Shown piece by piece: positions 7,397 to 15,302 of a stretch of DNA of 64,000 nt. Positions within the stretch are counted from its first letter, which is position 1. Every line of letters begins with the position of its first letter. The stretch covers positions 1 through 64,000 of the forward strand of contig CAZSZO010000003.1 in the NCBI GenBank assembly GCA_964611125.1, in the 5' to 3' direction. Origin of the DNA: JAEUIX01 sp964611125 (GTDB lineage Bacteria; Planctomycetota; Phycisphaerae; Phycisphaerales; UBA1924). The notes beneath the pieces were generated by a model, which was given only the letters and a program-made list of their open reading frames with translations, was not told the DNA's origin and did no database searches. Position numbers and translations under genes: made by a program.

Positions 7397-9241
7397 ATGC
7401 CACGCACCTCGCACAGTGATATCCCAGCTAGCCCCGCACGCTCGTGGTGCGCAACGCTTCTGTGCACCATTGCAATGTGTGGCTTTACGGCCATCCCCTC
7501 GTTAGCACAGAACACACGCCCGAACATTCTTCTGGTGCTGTTCGACGATGTCGGCTTCACCGGCTTCGGGGCCTATGGCAGTGATACTCGCACCCCAGCC
7601 ATCGACGCGCTATCGCGGTCAGGCACTATCTTTTCTCGCTATTACACGTCGCCCTTCTGCGCACCGAGTCGCGCCATGCTGCTAACTGGCATGGACAATC
7701 ACCAGACGGGTATGGGCACGCTGGTTGAAACCGTTACGCCGAAGCAGCGTGCGTCGCCCGGTTATTCCATGGTCTGGGCCGCGGATCAGGCGACGCTTGC
7801 GACGATCTTGTCCAAAGCCGGATACCAGACCTATGTGACCGGGAAATGGGGCATAGGCGCGAAGGGAAAGAACCTGCCCAACCGCTTCGGCTTTGACAGA
7901 TCCTATGTGATGGATTCCACAGGTGGCAGCAACTATGACCATCGCCACTACCTGCCCGGCTACCCGGAGGTGCCTTGGTACGAGGACGGCAAGCCTGTCC
8001 GGCTGCCTGACGATTTCTATTCCTCCCGCAATCTCGTGGATCAGATGATCCGCTACATTGACGAAGGTGACTCGAGTAAGCCCTTCTTCGCGTTTCTTTC
8101 GCTTCAGGCCGCGCACATGCCTGTCCAAGCCCCCGCCGAGTTCGTCGACCGTTATGACCGGGTGTTCGATGCCGGCTGGGATGTGAAGCGAGAAGAACGC
8201 CTGAAGCGTGTCATCGCCCTGGGGCTCGTGCCCGAGACGACGACCTTGGCCCCGGTGCACCGGGATCACCGGGCGTGGGATGAACTCTCGGCCGAAGAGA
8301 AAGCAGAGGCCAAGCGAGCGATTCAGGTCCATGCCGGCATGATCGAGGCCGCCGATCTCCATGTTGGGCGTCTGCTGGCTCATCTCGCCGCGGCCGGAAA
8401 TCTGGACAACACGATCGTGATTGTCACATCGGACAACGGGCCGGAACCGGGCGTCACGGCGCTGAAGAACCCGGCGTTGGACTCGCTGCTGAACGGGATC
8501 CGTCGCTCCGAGGGGTTCGACACCTCGCTCGAGAACATGGGCAAGCCCGGCAGTCTGACGGCGATAGGACCCGAATGGGCCTCGGTCGAGGCGTCGCCAT
8601 TCAACCTGTATAAGTTCTATTCCAGCGAAGGCGGACTCCGCGTGCCGCTGGTGATCAAGGGGCCCGGCATTCCAGCGAACGTGATCAGGCACGCCCCGGT
8701 GCACGTGTCCGACCTGATGCCGACCCTGCTCGACGCAGCCGGTGTGGACTATGACGCTGACACGCTTTACGGCAAGACCATCCTGCCGGTGCTTGCCGGC
8801 AAGACGAGCGAGACACGCGGTGCCGACGAAAGCTTCGGTGGAGAGGTGAGCGGCAACGCCTCGCTCTATCGCGGCAACTGGAAGCTCGTGCGCACGGCAC
8901 TGCCGCGCGGCGATTTTACCTGGCGGCTCTTCGATCTCTCGGTCGATCCCGGCGAGACAACGGACTTGGCCAGCGCAAACCCCGCGATCTTCGCAGACAT
9001 GCTCGCGAAGTACCAGTCCTATGCAGCGACTGTTGGCGTGGTCGAGCTCGGACGTGATGAGTTTGCCGAGAAGCAGCTTTTCTCGAACCTGCTGGAGAAG
9101 ACGATCCACAAGTACTGGCCTTATCTCGCCGTTGCGATGCTGACGCTGCTCATCGGCTTATATGCCGCTTTCCGCCTCATTCGGAGGAAGTTCCGGCGCT
9201 CAGCCGCCGCAGCGAACCAAACCAGCCCTCTCCCCGGTTGA
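7397..9241 (+). CDS. Membrane-anchored type I sulfatase (formylglycine dependent)
   Basis: 614 residues. A signal peptide (to about SLAQ38) is followed by the alkaline-phosphatase-like sulfatase core: metal-binding NILLVLFDDVG (D50, D51), the maturation motif C88-A-P-S-R92 with LTG next to it, TGKWGIG, and SDNG at 345-348. C88 must become formylglycine for activity. A membrane helix (~575-595) and a basic tail RRKFRR close the protein, so the catalytic part faces outward while anchored. Family members cleave sulfate esters from aryl compounds or carbohydrates; the substrate cannot be told from sequence. A formylglycine-generating enzyme is encoded two genes downstream. The ATG has GAGGAA just upstream. 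Confidence 0.92.
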   Translation: MPRTSHSDIPASPARSWCATLLCTIAMCGFTAIPSLAQNTRPNILLVLFDDVGFTGFGAYGSDTRTPAIDALSRSGTIFSRYYTSPFCAPSRAMLLTGMDNHQTGMGTLVETVTPKQRASPGYSMVWAADQATLATILSKAGYQTYVTGKWGIGAKGKNLPNRFGFDRSYVMDSTGGSNYDHRHYLPGYPEVPWYEDGKPVRLPDDFYSSRNLVDQMIRYIDEGDSSKPFFAFLSLQAAHMPVQAPAEFVDRYDRVFDAGWDVKREERLKRVIALGLVPETTTLAPVHRDHRAWDELSAEEKAEAKRAIQVHAGMIEAADLHVGRLLAHLAAAGNLDNTIVIVTSDNGPEPGVTALKNPALDSLLNGIRRSEGFDTSLENMGKPGSLTAIGPEWASVEASPFNLYKFYSSEGGLRVPLVIKGPGIPANVIRHAPVHVSDLMPTLLDAAGVDYDADTLYGKTILPVLAGKTSETRGADESFGGEVSGNASLYRGNWKLVRTALPRGDFTWRLFDLSVDPGETTDLASANPAIFADMLAKYQSYAATVGVVELGRDEFAEKQLFSNLLEKTIHKYWPYLAVAMLTLLIGLYAAFRLIRRKFRRSAAAANQTSPLPG

Positions 9242-9279
9242 AGGGCACGCTCCCTAAACCCTGAACTCGGAAACCTGTC

Positions 9280-10113
9280 ATGATCTGGCTTGTAGCGATT
9301 CCTATTGTTCTGGCCCTTCTGGCCATTCTCACATATCTTTGTTTTCCCGCGGTTCTGCGCCTCTTGGGCATTCACCGCCATTACACGATTCCCGAGTTCG
9401 ACTTGAAGGATCGGCGGGCGCTCGTGATCTGCACCAACCACGACCGGCTGGACCCCACAGGAAAACCCACTGGTGCCTTCGGGTCCGAGTTCACAGTGCC
9501 GTACTACGCCTTCGTCAATGCGGGCATGGAGGTAGACATGGCCTCGCCCAAGGGCGGCGTCATCCCGATCCAGCCTTGGTCATGGTCCTGGCCGCTTGCG
9601 TGCCACGAGGACAAACGATTCATGTCCGACAAGAAGGCAATGCACGATCTCAGACACTCGAAAGCGATCGCCGAGATCGATCCCGAACATTATGACGTGA
9701 TCTTTATGGCCGGTGGCTGGGGGGCGGCCTATGACCTGATGCAGAGCGGAGACCTGGCCGACTTCATCACGCGGGCAAACGCCGCGGGCAAGATCCTCGG
9801 CTCGGTTTGTCACGGCGCTTTGGGCCTGTGCGGCGCGAAGGGGATCGATGGCGAACCGCTGGTCAAGGGCCGCCGCGTGACCGGCGTGACCAACAGACAG
9901 ATCAACACCTTCGGCATCGCGGTAACCCCGAAGCATCCCGAGGAGGAGTTGCGGAAACTGGGTGCAATCTACGAGTGCCAGCACGCATTCCGTGACCCTT
10001 TCGCGACGCACACAACGATCGACGGGAATCTGATCACTGGCCAGAATCAGAACAGCGGCTACGAGACCGCGCACCGCATCTTGGAGAAGCTGGCCACGCA
10101 GCGCAAGGTCTGA
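9280..10113 (+). CDS. DJ-1/PfpI-family protein with N-terminal membrane anchor
   Basis: 277 residues. The first ~30 (WLVAIPIVLALLAILTYLCF) form one membrane helix. The rest is a class I amidotransferase-like fold: FVNAGMEVDMASPKGG, the loop VIFMAGGWGAAYDL, and the nucleophile elbow GSVCHGALGL with C177-H178. The family includes glyoxalase III, chaperone-like and protease-like members; C-H at the elbow is the glyoxalase III/PfpI pattern. It starts 38 bp after the sulfatase and ends 52 bp before the sulfatase-maturing enzyme, so it is almost certainly in the same transcript. A membrane-bound DJ-1 protein in a sulfatase operon is unusual; it might act on a desulfation product or protect proteins. 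Confidence 0.85.
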   Translation: MIWLVAIPIVLALLAILTYLCFPAVLRLLGIHRHYTIPEFDLKDRRALVICTNHDRLDPTGKPTGAFGSEFTVPYYAFVNAGMEVDMASPKGGVIPIQPWSWSWPLACHEDKRFMSDKKAMHDLRHSKAIAEIDPEHYDVIFMAGGWGAAYDLMQSGDLADFITRANAAGKILGSVCHGALGLCGAKGIDGEPLVKGRRVTGVTNRQINTFGIAVTPKHPEEELRKLGAIYECQHAFRDPFATHTTIDGNLITGQNQNSGYETAHRILEKLATQRKV

Positions 10114-10165
10114 TCGCGCGTGGCGGGCTCATCGCGGCACGAGCGGATTGGGAGACGACTGGACT

Positions 10166-11110
10166 ATGGATCGGAAACTATTTGCTCTAGAGATGAGCGG
10201 GCTCGCCGTTGTTCTCGTGCTCCTCAACATCTCCGGATGCAGGGAGAGCGGCGCGCCCGGTGCCCCCGCTCGTGGCGCAGATATGGTGTTTATCCAAGGT
10301 GGGTCGTTTCTGATGGGTAGCGAGGACGGCTATCCCGAAGAACGACCGGTCCGCGAGGTCACCGTCTCGTCATTTCGCATCGATCGTACCGAGGTCACCA
10401 ACCGCCAGTTCGCCGCGTTCGTCGCCGCCACGGGCTACGTGACGCTCGCGGAGCGAGCGCCCGACCCGAATGACTACCCCAAAGCCGACCCGGCGCTGCT
10501 CGTGCCCGGCTCCGCGGTCTTCATCCCACCCGTTGGAGATGACTCATCGCCCGAACTGTCTTGGTGGCGGTACATGCCCGGGGCAAGCTGGAAGCACCCC
10601 GAAGGCCCCGGCAGCACCATCCACAGTCGCATGGATCACCCCGTGGTACATATCGCCGTTGAGGATGCGCAGGCCTTCGCGAAGTGGGCGGGCAAGCGTC
10701 TGCCAACTGAGGCCGAGTGGGAGTACGCCGCCCGCGGCGGGCTGGTCGGCAAGACTTACGCCTGGGGCGATGAGTTCACGCCGGGCGGCAAGCAAATGGC
10801 AAACACCTGGCAAGGCGCGTTCCCGCGCGGGAACACCGCCGACGATGGCTTCACGGGCACGGCACCTGTCGGCCAGTTCCCACCCAACGGCTTCGGGCTG
10901 TTCGACATGGCCGGGAATGTGTGGGAGTGGACAACAACCCAAGCCCTCCCTGCCCAAACCGGTGAGCGAATCACCAAAGGCGGTTCGTTCCTGTGCGCCC
11001 CGAACTACTGCAGCCGCTACCGCCCCGCGGCCAGGTCGCCAGTCACTGCAGACACGAGCACGAGCCACGTGGGGTTCCGGTGCGTACAACTGGACTCGTC
11101 TCCGCCGTAG
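10166..11110 (+). CDS. Formylglycine-generating enzyme, lipoprotein-anchored (sulfatase maturase)
   Basis: 314 residues from ATG 10166 (GGGAG upstream; a TTG at 10148 is the alternative). A lipoprotein signal ends in the lipobox LNISGC. The FGE-sulfatase domain follows: FIQGGSFLMGS, DRTEVTNRQFAAFV, RLPTEAEWEYAARGG, GNVWEWT and a FRC end. The pair C277 and C282 in SFLCAPNYCSRYRPAAR matches the two copper-binding catalytic cysteines of true FGE (C-x4-C), so it should oxidise a sulfatase cysteine to formylglycine rather than being a catalytically silent relative. It is the last gene of the cassette; its lipid anchor would place it on the same outer face as the sulfatase. Confidence 0.9.
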   Translation: MDRKLFALEMSGLAVVLVLLNISGCRESGAPGAPARGADMVFIQGGSFLMGSEDGYPEERPVREVTVSSFRIDRTEVTNRQFAAFVAATGYVTLAERAPDPNDYPKADPALLVPGSAVFIPPVGDDSSPELSWWRYMPGASWKHPEGPGSTIHSRMDHPVVHIAVEDAQAFAKWAGKRLPTEAEWEYAARGGLVGKTYAWGDEFTPGGKQMANTWQGAFPRGNTADDGFTGTAPVGQFPPNGFGLFDMAGNVWEWTTTQALPAQTGERITKGGSFLCAPNYCSRYRPAARSPVTADTSTSHVGFRCVQLDSSPP

Positions 11111-11413
11111 CTCCCGCGGCACCTATTCCGGCGCCCCAAATACCTCAGGGTCTACCTGCCCGCATTATCCCAAGCTTGCCACCTTTCGATCAGTCTGCGG
11201 CCACCAACGCTCTAAACCCGAACGCCCGCCAACATAGTTCTCTTGGTGTTCTGTCATCCCGACTTGTTTGAGAGTAAAGCGCTGCGATAAGCACAAGCGG
11301 CCGTGATCGACTATGCCTCACGATGCGGTTGCTCACGGCCTCACTACTCTCCATCAACACAGGGAGCGCCGAGCAAGTCCAAGGTTTGACGCCTGAGCGT
11401 CGAGGATCGATTC
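11111..11413. other. Intergenic region after the sulfatase cassette
   Basis: No coding frame is supported. A weak promoter-like pair (TTGTTT at 11264, GATAAG at 11286, 16-base spacer) could serve the lipoprotein gene. No terminator hairpin with a T-run was found. Confidence 0.3.
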
Positions 11414-11722
11414 ATGAGAACTTCGAGCACAGCATCAGCCATCCGCGACATGTGGCTCATCGCCAGCCTAGCGAGCGTTCCCCTGTGTCTCGCGGGCTGC
11501 CACACAGGATTGCGAGAGTGGCAACCCCTTCCTGTTGAAACGACAGACTTGGACATCGAGCCTCCCCGGAGCCTCGGAGACAGCGACAACTACGAGCACC
11601 TCTACCTGGACACGATGGACACACCGCTGCGTGTCAGCATGGATGCGGGCCTTCTGATGGATCCGAGGGACGATCCGAATCCCCGTACCGAGGCGCCTGT
11701 GAGCCCGATCGTGCCGCGATGA
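11414..11722 (+). CDS. Small hypothetical lipoprotein
   Basis: 102 residues. The N-terminus has an arginine, a hydrophobic stretch (MWLIASLASVPLCLAGC) and a lipobox LAGC, so the mature protein should be lipid-anchored at Cys. The remaining ~70 residues are polar, acidic and proline-rich with no recognisable domain. GAGG lies 10 bases before the ATG. No homologue family is recognised. It stands between the sulfatase cassette and the DUF4239 gene and need not be linked to either. Confidence 0.55.
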   Translation: MRTSSTASAIRDMWLIASLASVPLCLAGCHTGLREWQPLPVETTDLDIEPPRSLGDSDNYEHLYLDTMDTPLRVSMDAGLLMDPRDDPNPRTEAPVSPIVPR

Positions 11723-11902
11723 TCGCCATGACAAGGCGGCGGGCGCACGCACTGCTGAGTCTCTCCCGGTTTCTGCTGTCGGACCTGAAGCTGTTCCTGG
11801 TTCGTAGGAGCGCAGGGTCTCCGCGTATCATGCACGCCTACAACCGGTGCTGAGTCCTCGTTGGTTGACAGGTCCCGCCTTTCGTTCAGGAGTCTGTCCG
11901 CA

Positions 11903-12688
11903 ATGTTCAAGTTCGTCTATGACCTCCCCACGTGGCTTTTCTGCTCGATCATCATCGGCACCTGGGTCACTTCGGGCGTCGTCGGCCTGCTCATCACCCG
12001 CCCCATCGTCGCTCGCGTCGTGGCCAAGCGCGGCCCCGCCAACGACTTGGTGAGCTATTTCCTCTCCGCCTGCGGCGTGTTCTACGGCATCACGCTGGGT
12101 CTCATCGCCGTCGGCGCGTGGCAGCAGTTCAACGACGTCGGCTCCCGCGTCAGCAACGAGGCGAGTTCCCTCGCCGCGCTGTACCGCAACGTGTCTGCGT
12201 ATCCGCAGCCAGCCCGCGAGGGGCTCACCGCCGACCTCAAGGAGTACACCCGCTACGTCATCCAGGAGGCCTGGCCCCTCCATCGTCGCGGCGAGATCCC
12301 CAAAGGCGTTACCGAGCGGGTCGATACCTTTCAGGCCAGGCTCTACGCCTTCGAGCCGACGACGCCGGGCCAGGAGATCCTGCACGCCGAAGCCGTCGCC
12401 GAGTTCAACAACCTTCTCCGGCTCCGCCAACAGCGGCTGGAATCGGTCACGAGCAGCCTCACATCGACGCTTTGGGTGGTCGTCCGTGTGGGCGCGATCA
12501 TCACCATCGTGATCAGTTGGCTCTTCAAGGTCGAGAACCTCCGCCTGCACGTGGCGCTGGTCTCGCTCATGGCCGCGACCATGGGCCTGCTCATCTTCCT
12601 GACCGCCGCGATGGACAACCCGTTCCGCGGCGAAGTCAGCATCGGACCCGACGCCTTCCGGTTGGTCTACGACCAGTTGATGGAGTAG
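11903..12688 (+). CDS. DUF4239-type membrane protein
   Basis: 261 residues from ATG 11903 with AGGAG ten bases upstream. Two N-terminal membrane helices (LFCSIIIGTWVTSGVVGLLI and a second around FFLSACGVFYGITLGLIAV-like sequence) flank a conserved loop. A long soluble helical part carries NEASSLAALYRNV, typical of DUF4239 proteins. Two more helices (VVVRVGAIITIVISWLF; LMAATMGLLIFLTAA) follow, and the last ~20 residues end with NPFRGEVSIGPDAF, also a family landmark. The fold is bestrophin-like; function is unknown. The stop codon TAG sits exactly at the border of an IS5-type element, whose repeat may supply its last base. Confidence 0.8.
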   Translation: MFKFVYDLPTWLFCSIIIGTWVTSGVVGLLITRPIVARVVAKRGPANDLVSYFLSACGVFYGITLGLIAVGAWQQFNDVGSRVSNEASSLAALYRNVSAYPQPAREGLTADLKEYTRYVIQEAWPLHRRGEIPKGVTERVDTFQARLYAFEPTTPGQEILHAEAVAEFNNLLRLRQQRLESVTSSLTSTLWVVVRVGAIITIVISWLFKVENLRLHVALVSLMAATMGLLIFLTAAMDNPFRGEVSIGPDAFRLVYDQLME

Positions 12689-13217
12689 GCTCTGTCTGAC
12701 GGATGGTTTGTACGGCGCAAGTTCGGTTGCGCGAACCTGAGATCGGTGTCACACTATGGCTTCCGGCAAGGAGGCCCGAGATGGGACGAGGCGACACGAG
12801 CGATGCGCAGTGGAAGCTGATCGAGCCCCTGCTGCCCAGGCAGAAGCGTGGCGGCAAGTGGAACGACCACCGGTTGATGTTGGACGGCATCCTGTGGGTG
12901 CTGCGCACTGGCGCCCCGTGGCGCGACCTGCCCGAGCGGTACGGCAAGTGGGCGAGCGTCTACCACCGCTTCAACCGCTGGAAGAAAGACGGGACCATCG
13001 ACAGGATCCTCAAGGCCCTGCGTATCCGGCTGGACAAGGACGGGTACATCGACTGGGACCTGTGGTGCGTGGACGGCAGCAGCGTGCGTGCGTCGCGTGC
13101 CGCGGCGGGGGCTTCAAAAAAAGCGAAGGAGAGCCCAGCGACCACGCGTTGGGTCGCTCGCGAGGCGGGTGGGGATCAAAGTTCCACCTGGTCGTTGACG
13201 CTCACGCCATTCCCCTC
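12688..13217 (+). mobile_element. Truncated IS5-family (IS427-like) insertion sequence
   Basis: Begins with GGCTCTGTCTGACGGATGG, the terminal repeat type of IS427-group elements. It runs through orfA and the first residues of orfB, and stops around 13217 where recombinase sequence takes over. The orfB catalytic region and the right repeat are missing, so it cannot move by itself. The break point is estimated from where the transposase pattern ends. Confidence 0.7.
12781..13217 (+). pseudogene. IS5-family transposase, OrfA with the start of OrfB, truncated
   Basis: OrfA from ATG 12781 carries the DUF4096 signature: DAQWKLIEPLLP, MLDGILWVLRTGAPWRDLP, YGKWASVYHRFNRW, and ends near VDGSSVRASRAAAGASKK. 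An A7 run at 13116-13122 is the expected slippery site. In the -1 frame follow PSDHALGRSRGGWGSKFHLV and DAHAIPLA, the opening of OrfB. The text then departs from the family at about 13217, before the next catalytic residues. The remaining frame reads straight on into a tyrosine recombinase remnant, making a chimeric open frame. Confidence 0.75.
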
Positions 13218-13538
13218 GCGAGCGTCGCGCACACGACTCTCCCCTCCCCCTCGCCCGCCGAGCGTGCTGTCCGAGAGGCCTCAACCTTCCTCTCCGGCCG
13301 AGACGCCGCCGGCCGCGTGGCCGACTTCCACAGCCTTCGGCACAGCTTCATCTCCAACCTGGTCAACGGCGGCGTCCACCCCAAGACCGTGCAGTCCCTC
13401 GCCCGGCACTCCACCATCACGTTGACGATGGACCGCTACGCCCACGCCCTCCGCGGCGCCGAGGCCGCGGCCCTCACCGCCCTTCCCAACCTCAGCGCCC
13501 CGACCCCGCCGGCCGAGGGTCAGAACCGCGCCGGCTGA
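13218..13538 (+). pseudogene. Tyrosine recombinase (phage/island integrase), C-terminal remnant
   Basis: About 105 residues remain. DFHSLRHSFISNLVNGGVHP has the H-x-L-R-H box, SLARHST the second conserved His, and LTMDRYAHAL the nucleophilic Tyr of tyrosine recombinases. The N-terminal arm- and core-binding domains and the first catalytic Arg are gone, replaced by the IS5 remnant, so the protein should be inactive. The gene points toward the tRNA at 13742-13826, whose 3' end is ~200 bp away, as in islands integrated at the 3' end of a tRNA gene. The alanine-rich tail GAEAAALTALPNL is common in planctomycete integrases. Confidence 0.75.
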
Positions 13539-13598
13539 TGGGCGGCGCACCCACCTTCGCTCCACCACCCCCCCACGTCCCAACATCACCTTCGCATC

Positions 13599-13667
13599 GC
13601 GCTTGGCGTTGCGCTTGGCGTTTTGGGGCGGACTCTGGTGGACTCTCCTGGACCCTGGTGGACTCTC
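13599..13667. repeat. Two sets of short tandem repeats between integrase remnant and tRNA
   Basis: GCGCTTGGCGTT is repeated back to back (13599-13610, 13611-13622). It is followed by two 18-bp copies, GGACTCTGGTGGACTCTC (13630-13647) and GGACCCTGGTGGACTCTC (13650-13667), with a 20-bp period. Placement between a tyrosine recombinase end and a tRNA 3' end suggests integrase arm-type or excision-factor sites of the attachment region; this is inference from position only. Confidence 0.5.
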
Positions 13668-13741
13668 AGCCCTCTCCACCCCAAAACGAACATTGGCGGC
13701 CTCCCACGTGGGAAACCGCCAAATCTTCGAGCAATCTGCAA

Positions 13742-13826
13742 AGGTCGCGGTCGGATTCGAACCGACGAGTGCCTTGCGGCAAACGGATTTGCAATCCGTT
13801 GCATTCGTCCACTCTGCCACGCGACC
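13742..13826 (-). tRNA. tRNA with GCA (Cys) anticodon and a long class II-type variable arm
   Basis: Acceptor GGTCGCG pairs with CGCGACC, discriminator T; the D stem GCA/TGC is three pairs; the anticodon arm ACGGA-TTGCAAA-TCCGT gives anticodon GCA; the T arm is GTCGG-TTCGAAT-CCGAC. Between the anticodon and T arms lie 16 bases, T-TGCC-GCAA-GGCA-CTC, forming a four-pair stem with a GCAA tetraloop. U73 and GCA fit tRNA-Cys, but a long variable arm and short D stem are features of Ser/Leu/Tyr tRNAs. CCA is not encoded. The 3' end faces the integrase remnant. All stems are perfect, so it is probably functional. Confidence 0.85.
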
Positions 13827-14101
13827 GAGTCGACCGATGGTAGCCCGGGAGGCGCTTGAAGCCAGCGGCCCGACCCCAGCCCCCAACCGCCACCCCCACA
13901 GCCCCCCAGCCTCCTCTCGCCCGCCTCCACCCACACACTGAAGCCCCGCCGCAGCCGCACCGGTGCTGCCTGAGCCCCAGTTTGGGCCCCCGCTCACCGC
14001 TCTGGCCCACATCCCCCGCCCCGTCAGGTCGACGCGCGGCTACGCCCGCTAACCTCTCGGCTTGGGATGCCGCGCCCCCGCCCGGCCGATGGAGAAGACT
14101 C

Positions 14102-15238
14102 GTGAAGCACCAATCGATCCAACCTCCCGCCGCCGCGGCACAGGCCCGGGCCAATGCCCAGGAAGAAGCCCGGGCCACCTGCCGAGTTCTCGCCCTGGCC
14201 GTCGCGCTCGCCGCCGCTCCGTTCGCGGCCGGTGCGGCGCTTGCGGCCCCCTCAACCAGCGCCGCCGCGACGACCCCGGACCCTCAGCCCCCCTCACCCC
14301 CCGCCGACGCTGCCGACCAGCCCGGTCTTCCGACCCCGGTCGCGCCCACCCCCGTGACTCCCAACCCCGAGGTTGACCAGATCGTCAAAGACCTCGAACA
14401 GGCCGCGACCAGGCGCACGCCCATCGGCCCGACCATCCCACCCTCCACGCGTTCCCCCACGCCCGGCGGCTCGGCGCTCGCCCCCCGACTCCTCCGCGAG
14501 GGAACCTTCCTCTCCAACCGCCGCGGGCGTGTCAGCCGCAACGATCGCGGCGAGTCCTTGATCACCTTCGACGCCGACGCCCAGGGTCGCGCCGAGCCGC
14601 CGATGATGCTCCACCCGACGCAGAATCTCGCGTCGGCCCAGCGGCTGATCGAACGCTCAGATGTGCCTGTCACGCTGATCGTCAGCGGGCAGGTCTTCGC
14701 CTATCACGGCCGCAACTTCCTGCTGCTCTCCCGCCCTGCAGAGGTCGTGCGGGCCGCGACCGCCTCCACCGGCGCCCCCACCAGCGCCTCACCTGGCGCG
14801 GCGGCCCCCGGGGCGGGCCCCGCCGGCCCCCAGGCCAAGCCCGCCCGCGTCAGCGAGGCCGAGCGCGTCATGGCCGAGCTCGAGCAAGGCGCCGCTGGCC
14901 CCGGTCCGCGGACGGAGACCATCCGTCCCGAGACCGCGCGTGAGGAGCGGATCACCGCCGCGGCGGTCCGCGAAGGCGCCTTCATCGCGTCGCGGCGCGG
15001 CCGCATGGTCCGCTCGGCGACGGGCGCCTGGACCTTCGCGTTCGACACCGACCCCGAGTCCAAAGGCGACCTGCCCATGACCCTGCTGCCGTGCGTCAAC
15101 CTCATGGCGATGGAGGAGATGGCCCAGCGCAGCGGCGAGGCGCTCTCGCTCACCGTCAGCGGTCAGGTGCTCTCCCAGAACGGCCGCACCTATCTCCTGC
15201 CCACGATGTACGTGGTGCAGCCCCGCACCGCGAAGTAG
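14102..15238 (+). CDS. Exported hypothetical protein with an internally duplicated domain
   Basis: 378 residues from GTG 14102, chosen for the GGAG seven bases upstream and the signal peptide (VLALAVALAAAPFAAGAALAA) that follows. After a proline-rich linker, two ~85-residue copies of one domain occur: LREGTFLSNRRGRVSRN...VPVTLIVSGQVFAYHGRNFLLL, and VREGAFIASRRGRMVRS...LSLTVSGQVLSQNGRTYLLP. Each is mostly beta with a shared GQV-xxxxGRxxLL end. They are separated by an alanine/proline-rich hinge. I do not recognise the family; the repeated beta pattern suggests a periplasmic binding or structural role. First backbone gene after the island. Confidence 0.75.
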   Translation: MKHQSIQPPAAAAQARANAQEEARATCRVLALAVALAAAPFAAGAALAAPSTSAAATTPDPQPPSPPADAADQPGLPTPVAPTPVTPNPEVDQIVKDLEQAATRRTPIGPTIPPSTRSPTPGGSALAPRLLREGTFLSNRRGRVSRNDRGESLITFDADAQGRAEPPMMLHPTQNLASAQRLIERSDVPVTLIVSGQVFAYHGRNFLLLSRPAEVVRAATASTGAPTSASPGAAAPGAGPAGPQAKPARVSEAERVMAELEQGAAGPGPRTETIRPETAREERITAAAVREGAFIASRRGRMVRSATGAWTFAFDTDPESKGDLPMTLLPCVNLMAMEEMAQRSGEALSLTVSGQVLSQNGRTYLLPTMYVVQPRTAK

Positions 15239-15302
15239 CCGCGAATTGGCCAACCGGCCTCGGTCCTCGCCCAGCTCATGGGCCGCCGAAGGCGGGAGCC
15301 AA

